Notes under the pieces: generated by a model | Seen by the model: the letters and a program-made list of their open reading frames with translations, nothing else | The model's database searches: none | Told to the model about the DNA's origin: nothing | In this document: positions 1-7,375 of the stretch, one piece after another | Layout: each line of letters opens with the position of its first letter | Numbering within the stretch: the first letter of the stretch is position 1 | Source of the DNA: Terana coerulea | Taxonomy: Eukaryota > Basidiomycota > Agaricomycetes > Polyporales > Phanerochaetaceae | DNA length: 11,024 nt | Direction of reading: 5' to 3' | Assembly: GCA_024811115.1 (NCBI GenBank) | Contig: JAKOGH010000615.1 | Location: forward strand, 1 to 11,024 | Translations under genes and position numbers: made by a program

Positions 1-310
1 TCCTGCCTTCCTAATATTTCCCTTTACTGAATTCCCTTCTATCACGAGTCCTTCTGTTGTACCCAGTATGACAGTGGCGTTAATGGTCTGTGGGTGCCTT
101 GGGACTAACACTACTTGTTCTTGATTGTCTTCGGCATTTGAGACTTCTGACAAAGCACTACACGTCATAGTATCTGATTTTTCCTGTAACTTGCCTGGGC
201 GGTGTATTATCTTTATGCGAAATTGCGATAACCAGAGGGACCATCTAGCTTGTCAGTGAGTCAGATTCTGGGCTTTTGTCCAGTGCTCGAGGTTTTGTGA
301 TCTGAATAGA
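1..310 (-). pseudogene. Pol fragment: end of RNase H and linker to integrase (family A)
   Basis: From about 300 down to 1 the minus strand carries the segment that follows RNase H in gypsy Pols. It contains a QARWSLWLSQF motif, then an HRPGK motif, then an acidic stretch leading toward the integrase zinc-binding domain. Apart from one TGA just before QARW (probably from CGA) it is open to the window edge. A frameshift near 310 separates it from the RNase H frame. The same segment is recognisable, more decayed, in the right-hand copy near 10030-10240. Integrase itself would lie beyond the window. Confidence 0.7.
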
Positions 311-530
311 TGGTAACCTTGAAAGTCCCTCTAGATAATGCTGCCACTCTTTCAGAGCTCTGATAATTGCCAAGAGTTCCTTGTTGTAGATTTCGTAGTT
401 GCACTCTGCTGGTGACATTGTCTCAGAACATAATGCAACTGGATGCATGAGGTTGTTGTCTCCCCACTGGGATAGAACTCCTCCCATTGCGAAATTTGAT
501 GCATCTACTTCAATCTCTATCTCCCTGGTT
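245..530 (-). pseudogene. RNase H domain of Pol (family A)
   Basis: The minus strand encodes a gypsy-type RNase H. It opens with VDASNFAMGGVLSQ, where the first catalytic Asp is kept, and continues to NYEIYNKELLAIIRALKEW, which holds the conserved Glu, and HYLEG. This domain removes RNA from the RNA-DNA hybrid during reverse transcription. A frameshift near 310 destroys the DHxNL-type segment that should follow. It is continuous in order with the RT domain on its right. The longest open piece is 245-487, and homology extends upstream to about 530. Confidence 0.8.
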
Positions 531-1530
531 GGGTCATATATTGCTGGGATTAGCGCTGTAATGAAGGCTTTGTGTAGGTCATCAAATGCAAACTGTTCTG
601 CCAGTCCCTATCGCCAGGGTGTGTCCTTCTTGGTCAAGTTATTTAAAAGGGTGAGCCCGATGCAAAAACCCTTCGATAAACCTTCAATAGAAGTTTGCGA
701 AGCCCAGGAGTCCTCGCACATCCTGGAGCATTTGAGGAGTGTGCTATTCGGTAATTGCTTGTACCTTGGCTGGGTTCATTTTCACCTCTCTAGCTTGGAT
801 GACTATGCTCAGGTATTCAATCTCTTCTTTGTCAAACTTGCACTTCTCAGGTTTCAAAAACAAGTCGTACTCCTTCAGCCTGCGTAGGACTTTGTGGATA
901 GTCTCTCAGTGTGTCTCCAAGTTGCTGCTATAGATCAGGATATCGTCCATGTAAACAGCCATCTTGTTTGCCACTATTAGGTCTGCGAAGATCACATTCA
1001 TGAGCAACTGGAAGGTTGCCAGTGAGTTCGTCAGCCCAAAGAACATGACTCTAGGTTTGAAGAGTCCTCTGTTTGTGATGAAAGCCACTTTCCATAGATC
1101 TGACTCACAAATTCGGATGCTATTGTATTCCCATCAAATGTCGAACTTTGTAAAGACTTGAGCTCCCTTTAGCTTTTTAATGATGTCAGAGGCTAAAGGG
1201 AGCGGGTAATAGTTCTTGATAGTGATCTCATTAAGTTTCAGTAGTCCTGAACAAGGTATAGCTTGCCATCCTTCTTCTTGATAAAGAAGACAAGTGATGC
1301 CATAAGGGACTTGAAAGGAACAATGTATCCTTTGGCTAAGCTCTCATTAAGGAATTGTCCTAGCTCCTCGTCTTCAGGAACTAACATGGAGAAGGCTTGA
1401 GTGTGCAGCATCTCTAGAGCTCCTTCCTTGAAGTCAATGGTATGGTTCCATGGTTTGTGCTTTAGAAGTCGATGTGATTCTTCTTTCGAAAAGACATGCA
1501 TGTGGCATCGGTACTCTGCAGGAACCATTT
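531..1530 (-). pseudogene. Reverse transcriptase domain of Pol (family A)
   Basis: The minus strand carries the RT of a Ty3/gypsy Pol. Open pieces lie at 1238-1528 (the segment before RT through the FIKKKDGK motif) and 906-1088 (GLFKPRVMFFGLTN to YMDDILIYSS). The YMDD active site is encoded at 942-953 and is intact. Motif A (FTKFD) keeps its Asp, but the next codons hold a TGA at 1134-1136 where family members usually have Arg. Further stops and a frameshift follow in the connection region (GLLGFANFY, then a stop). Several stops fit CGA-to-TGA or TGG-to-TAG. The enzyme cannot be made from this copy. Confidence 0.85.
1162..1203. repeat. Perfect 12-bp inverted repeat inside family A RT
   Basis: GCTCCCTTTAGC at 1162-1173 is matched exactly by its reverse complement at 1192-1203, with an 18-base spacer. 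It lies in the RT region, in codons for the conserved PLPLASDIIKKLKGA-like segment before motif A. As RNA it would form a stable hairpin. It may be a by-product of the coding constraint. Confidence 0.6.
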
Positions 1531-1832
1531 CCTCAAAGGATCACTGTCCTCATTTGCGCAATTCCTCTTCAGCAATCTGCTGAGAGTAGGTGTATCTGGC
1601 ACACATCCACAGTTTATCTCCTCCTTTTAGAAGTCCAGCTTTGACCCAGCTCTGTCCTGCCTTTCAATTGGCTTCCACTTTTTGAGAACTTGCTTTGCCT
1701 CTAACTTTAGTATTTCATCCTTTCAGTTGACCTGTGAATTAACAGCTTAAAGCCAGGGCAGTCCAAATATGACATCCTCTGGCCCTAGGCTTGTTATTAG
1801 AAAGTCCCAGTCTTGGTTATAGCTACTAAGGA
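1531..1832 (-). pseudogene. Protease-RT linker of Pol (family A)
   Basis: The minus strand continues from the protease with a segment that includes a GLPWL motif, as in the second half of gypsy proteases (the usual form is LGxxWL). It then runs into a charged linker toward RT. At least two in-frame stops occur just after GLPWL (near 1745 and 1722), and more frame breaks follow before the RT. It is read as part of the same broken pol gene. No separate gene is seen here. Confidence 0.55.
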
Positions 1833-2042
1833 CTAGCTGGAGCCATACAAAGTGAGTAATGGTTCTGGCTGGGTTGGGACTTCCGTCAACGTTGTAAAGA
1901 GCAATGAGTGAGTTAAGAGGTGGAGAGAGAGGTTGCGCTTTTGAATGTAGTCCTTGTCAACAAATAAACCACTAGCACCGCTGTCTAGCATTGCCCGAGT
2001 CTTTTTGCTGACCAAATATGCTGCTACGTGAAAGTGCTTCAA
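1833..2042 (-). pseudogene. Retropepsin-like aspartic protease domain (family A)
   Basis: This 69-residue minus-strand frame contains LDSGASGLFVD, the active-site motif of retrotransposon aspartic proteases. The catalytic DSGA is encoded at 1974-1985. Such proteases act as dimers and cut the Gag-Pol polyprotein. The flap-like part and the GLPWL segment lie downstream in another reading of the same strand, so the domain is interrupted by a frameshift near 1833. It sits between the presumed Gag end and the RT, as expected. Confidence 0.75.
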
Positions 2043-2540
2043 CTAACAGTTGATCTCCTGCAGTTGGCATGAGGAAACAGTATCATACATGCTACTATGG
2101 GCTTTTGTTGCAGAGGAAGTTGGTGCTACGGAGTCTGGTTCTACCGTGTCTTTAGAGTTGAATCCTGTGAGTTACTATTCACTACTGGTACTACAAATGA
2201 GGTGGTCTTTTTGAAGCGTGATGGAACTAAGTGGGACTTTAGAAACGGGGCTAAGGGGACTTAGGATGGCAAAGGTACATGTACAGAAGGAACTGGATCT
2301 GAGTCAGTGTCTGTTTCATAACAAGGGTCCATACATAATACCGAGAAATGATTGAACCTAGGAAAACACACCAGGTTCTTAGCTGCAGCCTTAGCCAAGA
2401 ACCTTACGAAAAATCCCCTGTTACTTCGTGAAGACGCACCTTCAGAGACACCACTGACTGTGCCAATGATGCTACTACTGCCTCTGACACTGAGGAGGAG
2501 CTGGACGCATGCTAATCTTCATGCCAATCCTCAGGTGTAA
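2043..2540 (-). pseudogene. Probable Gag end / Pol leader of family A, badly broken
   Basis: On the minus strand, upstream of the protease, several short readable pieces occur. One, around 2270-2420, contains an FNHFSVL-like motif followed by a Thr-Asp-Ser-rich acidic stretch. This resembles the low-complexity leader before the protease in many fungal gypsy elements. Stops are frequent and no zinc knuckle is visible. A plus-strand frame at 2352-2540 has no recognisable features and is probably chance. The exact end of family A homology lies somewhere near 2500-2540. Confidence 0.4.
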
Positions 2541-2898
2541 AGAAGTGCTCGCTGCGCTGTATAGCGTGGAGCAACATTCTGGCGTGACTTACCTTCGGGT
2601 AGTTACGGCTATGAGCCTTCGGGTGTTGACAGCAAACCAGTTTGAGCGAGCATAGAGTCAATGTAATATTGGCTCGAAAACCTTTTGCTACACGGCTGGA
2701 ACCGTTTCAGAGACCCTCATACCGCTCTTGATTGAGTTGGTACCTCCGGACCTAGTGAGAGATACCAGGCCGTCGTCAACACTACCGATTGTACGCATCA
2801 AGACCGCACGACCTCAACAGGTCATTCCATTCGTTCACCATTTTCTGTACCGTGTCTGCTGAAATAGAGACCAATACTGATGCCGTTGTTATGCAGTC
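2541..2898. other. Non-coding stretch between family A and the plus-strand ORF
   Basis: No gene is recognisable on either strand. The stretch is clearly richer in CpG than the flanking family A sequence, which suggests a younger or different origin. It contains the multi-hairpin structure at 2545-2653 and a weak stem TGGTA/TACCA near 2738-2763. It could be the 5' untranslated leader of family B or an unrelated genomic piece. No similarity to the 3' LTR at 9353-9912 was found by eye. Confidence 0.5.
2545..2653 (+). ncRNA. Candidate structured RNA: closing stem with three hairpins
   Basis: TGCTCGCT (2546-2553) pairs perfectly with AGCGAGCA (2645-2652), with a possible extra G-U pair outside. 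Inside lie three hairpins. The first is GCGCT-GTAT-AGCGT (2554-2567). The second is TTACC-TTCG-GGTAG (2589-2602). The third is a short GCC-TTCG-GGT (2615-2624). Two of the loops are UUCG closed by C-G, an exceptionally stable tetraloop. The layout resembles a four-way junction. No known RNA family is recognised. It may be a leader structure of the retroelement, or chance. Confidence 0.3.
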
Positions 2899-3632
2899 AT
2901 GCCGAAAGTACCTCCTGCGTTCACCACCTACGCGAAGAACAAGCCCTTGGGCCTTCGCGAACGTATCTCTCCCTCAAAGGAGATCTGAGCCAAATACACC
3001 AACATTTGCAAGCCTCAAAAGTTTACAACTCCAACATCCCTAAGCCGCATTCTTATCCTCTCACTCCTGAGGAGAGTAAGCAGCTTATAGAGGAGGCTCA
3101 GGCTGATGCGTTACTCAAGCGCATCGAGTTTTATGCCCTGTTTAAGCGGCGTCGAAAAGAGCTGCTCAACCGCCTCTCTGACCCCTCGCTGCCACTTATC
3201 GAACGACTCGCACTCCGCGAGAAGTATCAGGTCTCCAAGCCGCCCCCAGCTAAGCTTCATTTTCGTCAAACAAAGCTACTCAAGCGTTCTAACAAACTCC
3301 AGCCGATGCTCGAGACAACAAAAGTTCGCCTCGGCCCGGTCTTTGAGAAACTCCGCAAGGAGGACTCACTGCAGGATACTGGCCATGCCGAAAGGGTGCA
3401 GGTGCCAGAGGAGATTCGGAACAAGCTCTGGGGCTGGTATGACAAGTTTCAAAACGTTTACGAGAATCTGGACTCGGTGGGGCAGAAGTTGAGTAATAAA
3501 CAGTGGAGAGAGTTGACAGGCGCATTGAAGTGTATTGGAAAGGTTTCGTTTACGAACCTGAATAGTAGATTCTCAGAGATTTGTAGTCAACTAGCAGCAC
3601 TTGATGTAACAATCCCCAAGACTGCTAATTAA
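2880..3632 (+). CDS. Uncharacterised basic/charged protein encoded before gag
   Basis: This is an open frame of 250 codons with no family I recognise. It is rich in Lys, Arg, Glu and Leu and looks largely helical. A basic cluster KRRRK occurs near residues 89-93, with leucine-rich helices around residues 65-115. Conserved-looking aromatic residues lie at 184, 186 and 209. No zinc finger, catalytic motif, signal peptide or membrane segment is visible. The natural start may be the ATG at 2899 in another frame: it opens MPKVPPAFTTYAKNKPLG, runs to a TGA at 2986-2988, and could join the long frame through one indel near 2980. The ORF ends 103 bases before gag and shares its strand. It is CpG-rich and the least decayed ORF here. 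It could be an accessory gene of the retroelement or a host-derived ORF. Confidence 0.55.
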   Translation: MPLLCSHAESTSCVHHLREEQALGPSRTYLSLKGDLSQIHQHLQASKVYNSNIPKPHSYPLTPEESKQLIEEAQADALLKRIEFYALFKRRRKELLNRLSDPSLPLIERLALREKYQVSKPPPAKLHFRQTKLLKRSNKLQPMLETTKVRLGPVFEKLRKEDSLQDTGHAERVQVPEEIRNKLWGWYDKFQNVYENLDSVGQKLSNKQWRELTGALKCIGKVSFTNLNSRFSEICSQLAALDVTIPKTAN

Positions 3633-3735
3633 ACTCTGCATTTACTACTGGGAATAACTGGCTGGCATGCAATAACCGACTCGACCTTTTGTGTTCGAAG
3701 TTTTATTAAAATTGGCACTAATATGAAGGGCAGAA

Positions 3736-4790
3736 ATGTCTTCTTTCACCAACTTTGTTCCTGACCGCACTACGGAGGTCCTCGCCGACCCCGTAGCAGC
3801 CCTCCTGCATGATGTCGACACCAACTCTGCTCGCTTTAGCGATGCACAGCTGGCAGCGATCCTCCACATAGCGCAGAATGCTTTTTCTCAGTCTGTTCGA
3901 ATCAGCACGGACTTTGCGCAAGGACATGTCACTGACATGTCAGGCCACTTCAACCGTGCGCATGATACAATGTATCAAGCAACTGACGACCAGCAGCACC
4001 GAATTGAGGAGCTGAAGAATACAGCCCTCGAGCAAGCCACGAATTAGGTCTCTGGAAAAGCTTGTAGAAGCTTACAAGTCTACCATTGAGGCCTATAAGG
4101 CCCAAGTTGACAAAATTCCTGCAGATGGAGGCAGCGGTGGGCGCATCCCAAAGATGCCCGATCCTCCCACTTTCGATGGCGCAAAAATAGCCTCGAAGAG
4201 TGGTTGAACCACATCACCTTGTACTGCGAGCATACGCAGATTGCAATGGACAAGCAACACATTGTCTTGTCCTTCAGTCGTCTGCACAGCACTGCCGCAA
4301 CTTATATGAAGTCCTATGCGGACAAGTTGCAGAACAACCAGCCTATCGGCACATGGCTCAAATTCTGTCAAAGAGATGCAGGGTATATATGGGCAGCACA
4401 ATGAGAAACAAGGTGCCAAGGAAGAACTCGATAACCTCTGGAACAACAAGGATCTGGCCCGAAAGAGTTCGTCCAATACGCGAGAAGTACAAGACTCTGG
4501 CCCAGATCATGGAGTACCAGGACAAGCTGCACATCGACAAGATTAAAGGAGTGCTTCCCAGGATATGCGCCAGACAATGGTCATCCTGTCTCTTAGTGGC
4601 GCTGAGCCCAAGAAATGGGAAGCCTACCTTGATACTCTGCTGCAGCTATACAAGGAGCTCCACCCAGAACGGTCAAAAGTTCGGTGTTTGGCAACAACGG
4701 CACTAGCAAGAACACGGTGAGGCAAACAAGCAGTCAAAGGGTAAAGGCAAGGGCAAGGCAAGGAAACCAACCAGGCAGAAACATCCAGTA
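3736..4790 (+). pseudogene. Gag capsid region (family B)
   Basis: The start is the ATG at 3736 (MSSFTNFVPDRTTEVLADP), giving a helical N-terminal part open to 4047. After frameshifts near 4040 and 4180 the capsid core follows. PKMPDPPTFDGA is the typical opening of fungal gypsy Gag, followed by a SLEEWLNHI-like segment and a second helical half through YKTLAQIMEYQDKLHIDK near 4480-4545. Further frame changes occur near 4375, 4440-4480 and 4550. Gag would form the virus-like particle around element RNA. The Gag assignment rests on the PPTFDG motif and on position between the leader ORF and the zinc knuckle. Confidence 0.8.
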
Positions 4791-5236
4791 AATGCAAGTT
4801 CTGCCAAATCTGCTCTGGTAAGGGTAAAAGCTCACGTGCCAAAACCCACAACATGAACGACTGCTACGACAACCCGAAGAATGCCAACTCTGGCAAAGGT
4901 TCTTCGTCGCCATCCCTATCATCCTCTGGCAGCAACAACGGCAACAGGAACCAAAGCAGCGGTGCTTCTGGTTCTGGTGGAAACTCTGGTTTCAAGTCGA
5001 AAGGCAAGCCGTCCTTCAGAAACCGTCTCATGGAGCTTTTGAGCTCTATGTCCGATGACAACGACAATGCTTCCCCCAGCAACGTCGAAGTCAACTCAGC
5101 GAGCATCCATGAGCCGAGCGAATCTGAGCTTGCCGAAATGGAAGCAACTGAGCGCAGCAATGAACCTCGGTCAGGCCCAGGCAGACGTCCATGGGTTAAT
5201 CGCCGGACTCAGATGGATTTTCCCCAGGGAATGTAG
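4791..5236 (+). pseudogene. Gag nucleocapsid: zinc knuckle and Ser/Gly/Asn-rich tail (family B)
   Basis: A Lys/Gly-rich run is followed by Cys codons at 4793, 4802 and 4811, His at 4847 and Cys at 4862. The pattern is C-X2-C-X2-C-X11-H-X4-C. This looks like a CCHC zinc knuckle with an enlarged central spacing, since the usual form is C-X2-C-X4-H-X4-C. Zinc knuckles bind element RNA for packaging. The same frame continues through a low-complexity Ser/Gly/Asn-rich segment, a short helix (NRLMELLSSM), an acidic stretch and a basic end, stopping at 5234-5236. The next Pol frame overlaps, entering a different frame by about 5215. Whether that was programmed or is decay cannot be told. Confidence 0.65.
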
Positions 5237-5765
5237 AGGCTAATGCCTGCGATCTACATTCCGGGAATGATACACCCCTTGTCGGCTCCGAAGTGGATTT
5301 GGATGAAGTAGTACTGGAATCTTGTGTAACTAGCATAGCTCGCAACAAGAAACGTTCTTTTAGACTTCCAGTAACGCTTTGGGTGTATGGTTTTAAAGTG
5401 CAGGCCGAGGCTTTAGTGGACTCAGGTGCCACAACGAACTTCATCGACAAATCGTTTGTTGAAAGAAATCATCTGGTAACTAATCGTATGGCAAAGTCTG
5501 CGTGGGTCGACGTAACCAACGCAGACAGAACTCCAAACCAAGCAGGACAAATTTGTGATTATGTCCATGCTTATATTCAAATTGGTAGTTAGAAGACAAA
5601 GACATGATGATCGGTTACAATTTCTTATACCGACACAACCCCGAGATTGACTGGGAAAAAGGGGAATTGGAGTTTACCAGATGTCCTGAGAGCTGCATTA
5701 CCAATCAAGCCCATAAAATACGAGTCAGTGAAGCTGAAACCAATGAGCTTCAACTCGAGTCGGAT
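5215..5765 (+). pseudogene. Aspartic protease domain (family B)
   Basis: The frame through 5592 contains VDSGATTNFID, with the catalytic DSGA encoded at 5419-5430, as in retropepsin-like proteases of gypsy elements. After a TAG at 5590-5592 the reading moves to another frame at about 5589, with MMIGYNFLYRHNPEIDW, the equivalent of the LGxxWL-NPxIDW segment of the second half. The piece normally between flap and this segment seems shortened, suggesting an internal deletion as well as a frameshift. The protease would release Gag and Pol products. Confidence 0.8.
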
Positions 5766-6887
5766 CTTCCGTGGGAATCCTCCTGGACAAATTTGGAGAC
5801 GAGGATACAGATAATCCATTTATCAACTGGGTGGACATTGATGTCCCCAACGACCGCACACAAGCAGAAGTTATCGCGGCCATGTTTGATAAAAAGGACA
5901 TGGACGAGGTCCTGGAGGACTTCGATGACGAAGACACCATCAAGTGGAAGTCGCATGTATTTGAATGGTTATATGAGTATGGCGACATGTTCTCCAAGCG
6001 CAAGTCAGAGCGCATGCCGGTACGTAAGACGTACAATCATCCAATTGACTTTGTGGAAGGAGCCTCCCTTTCCAAGCCGGCTAAACTATACCCGCTGTCT
6101 CCCAAAGAGAGGAACTCTTTGGATGAATGGATTGATGAAGAACAATGGAAAGGTTACATTCGACCTTCCAAGTCACCAGTTGCAGCACCATTTTTCTTTG
6201 TCAAAAAGCACAACAGTGGATTACGTCCATGTATGGACTACCGTGCACTCAACGAGATTACCGTGAAGAACTGCTACCCAATCCCAAGGATTGCTGACCT
6301 GATTGACTCACTGTCTCAGGCATCTATCTTTACAAAGATTGACCTCCGGTGGGGCTATAATAACGTCCGAATCTGTGAGGGGGATGAATGGAAAACGGCA
6401 TTTATCATAAACGTGGTCTATTTGAGGCAACTGTCATGTATTTCGGATTTTCCAATGCACCAGCTACATTCCAGGCCATGATGAATGACATCCTGGGTGA
6501 CTTGATTCGACAAGGACAAGTTATGGTGTATTTGGACGATATCTTGATTTTTGGCAATGATTTGAAGGAACATTGCATGCTTGTCAAAGAAGTGCTGAAA
6601 AGGCTTCGTGGCGACAATCTCTACGCGAAAGCGGAGAAGTGCTTCTTTGAGAAAGACAGGATTGAATATTTTGGCATGATTATCTCAAAGGGCAGCGTTG
6701 CGATGGACCCTGCAAAAGTGTCAGGAGTTCTTGAGTGGCCAGTACCAACTAAAGTCAAGCACGTGCAGGCTTTCTTAGGCTTTGCAAACTTCTATCACAG
6801 GTTCATACAGGACTTTGCCAAGCTAGCTAGGCCACTCACAGATCTAACAAAAAGGATCAACCTTGGGTTTGGGAAGCTGACCAACAA
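5766..6887 (+). pseudogene. Reverse transcriptase domain (family B)
   Basis: An acidic leader is followed by YNHPIDFVEGA, FFFVKKHNSGLRPCMDYRAL and motif A (FTKIDLRWGYN, Asp at 6341-6343). A frameshift near 6400-6408 then moves the reading to GLFEATVMYFGFSNAPATF and the YLDD active site at 6529-6540. The connection region follows, with LGFANFYHRFI near 6775-6810. Both catalytic Asp positions that can be checked are intact. A second frameshift at about 6860-6888 leads into RNase H. The enzyme makes element cDNA from RNA in the particle. The break inside the palm would stop production of active enzyme from this copy. Confidence 0.9.
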
Positions 6888-7375
6888 GTGGCATTCGAGG
6901 CGCTGAAAAAGGCCTTCACTTCAGCATCCATACTACATATTCCAGATGATGAGAACCCATTCAGACTATCGACCAATGCAAGTGACTTTGCAATCGGTGC
7001 AGTGCTGTCGCAACGGGATCCTGCTGACGAAATGTGGCACCCCGTAGCCTTCCACTCGAAGTCACTCAATGTACACGAACGTAATTATGAGATTTACGAC
7101 AAAGAGTTGCTCGCAATCATAAGAGCATTGGAAGAGTACAGACACTACTTGGAGGGACATCCGGAAAAGTTCGAAGTATGGTCACATCATCAGAATCTGA
7201 CTTACTTTAGAACGGCCCAAAAGTTGACACGGAGACAAGCGCGATGAGCTTTGTACCTAACGTGATTCAACTATTCTCTACATCACAAGCCTGGAAAGAC
7301 AATGCAAGCTGAAGACCCTCTGTCCAGGAGGCCAGATCATGAGGAGGGGGTAAAGCTTGACAATCGAGACCAAAT
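6888..7375 (+). pseudogene. RNase H domain and linker (family B), catalytic residues replaced
   Basis: The RNase H core is clear: FRLSTNASDFAIGAVLSQ, then NYEIYDKELLAIIRALEEYRHYLEG. The usual TDAS motif reads TNAS (AAT at 6975-6977), so the first catalytic Asp is Asn, which fits a G-to-A change. The usual DHxNL motif reads HHQNL (CAT at 7185-7187), so another catalytic Asp is His. In-frame TGA codons at 7245-7247 and 7263-7265 interrupt the following linker, at positions where Trp and Arg are usual. The linker then keeps its frame through HHKPGK and DPLSRRPDHEEG until a frameshift near 7375. Confidence 0.85.
7341..7352 (+). promoter_or_regulatory. Possible internal (central) polypurine tract
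   Basis: TGAGGAGGGGGTAA around 7340-7353 is nearly identical to TGAGGAGGGGTAA at 9340-9352, just before the 3' LTR. A second polypurine tract inside pol could prime extra plus-strand synthesis, as in lentiviruses and some retrotransposons. It lies in codons for DHEEGV, so coding constraint is an alternative explanation. Confidence 0.35.

Larger units (their letters stand above)
1..2540 (-). mobile_element. Ty3/gypsy retrotransposon family A, decayed left copy
   Basis: Read on the minus strand from right to left, this stretch gives a possible Gag/Pol leader, an aspartic protease (DSGA), a reverse transcriptase (YMDD), RNase H and the linker toward integrase. This is the Ty3/gypsy order. The copy is cut by the window start, so integrase and 3' LTR are not visible, and no 5' LTR is recognised at its right end. 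Reading is broken by frameshifts and stops, many of which fit CGA-to-TGA or TGG-to-TGA/TAG changes. It belongs to a different family from the plus-strand element: the two Pols align in motif order but differ clearly in sequence. A second copy of this family lies at about 10021-11024. The right boundary, near 2500, is approximate. Confidence 0.85.

Noticed and set aside
399..887. Plus-strand open frame of 162 codons
   Set aside because: It lies antisense to family A RNase H and RT, which are clearly recognisable on the minus strand.
2671..2682. GGCTCGAAAACC resembling a tRNA/Pol III B box
   Set aside because: No matching A box at proper spacing, no acceptor or anticodon stems, and no terminator in place. 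Not called as a tRNA or SINE.
2738..2752. TGGTACCTCC as a primer binding site
   Set aside because: It starts with TGG as such sites do, but no LTR end precedes it and I cannot match it to a tRNA 3' end with confidence.
3289..3525. Minus-strand and second-frame open reading frames inside the pre-gag ORF
   Set aside because: They are shorter, without recognisable features, and explained by the high GC of the long plus-strand frame.
4864..5160. Minus-strand open frame of 98 codons rich in Ser, Leu, Pro and Glu
   Set aside because: It is the reverse complement of the low-complexity Gag tail, whose plus-strand frame carries the zinc knuckle and fits the element.
6388..6420. Programmed frameshift inside RT
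   Set aside because: It interrupts a conserved core region between motif A and the YLDD motif, where a programmed shift makes no sense. It is a decay indel.
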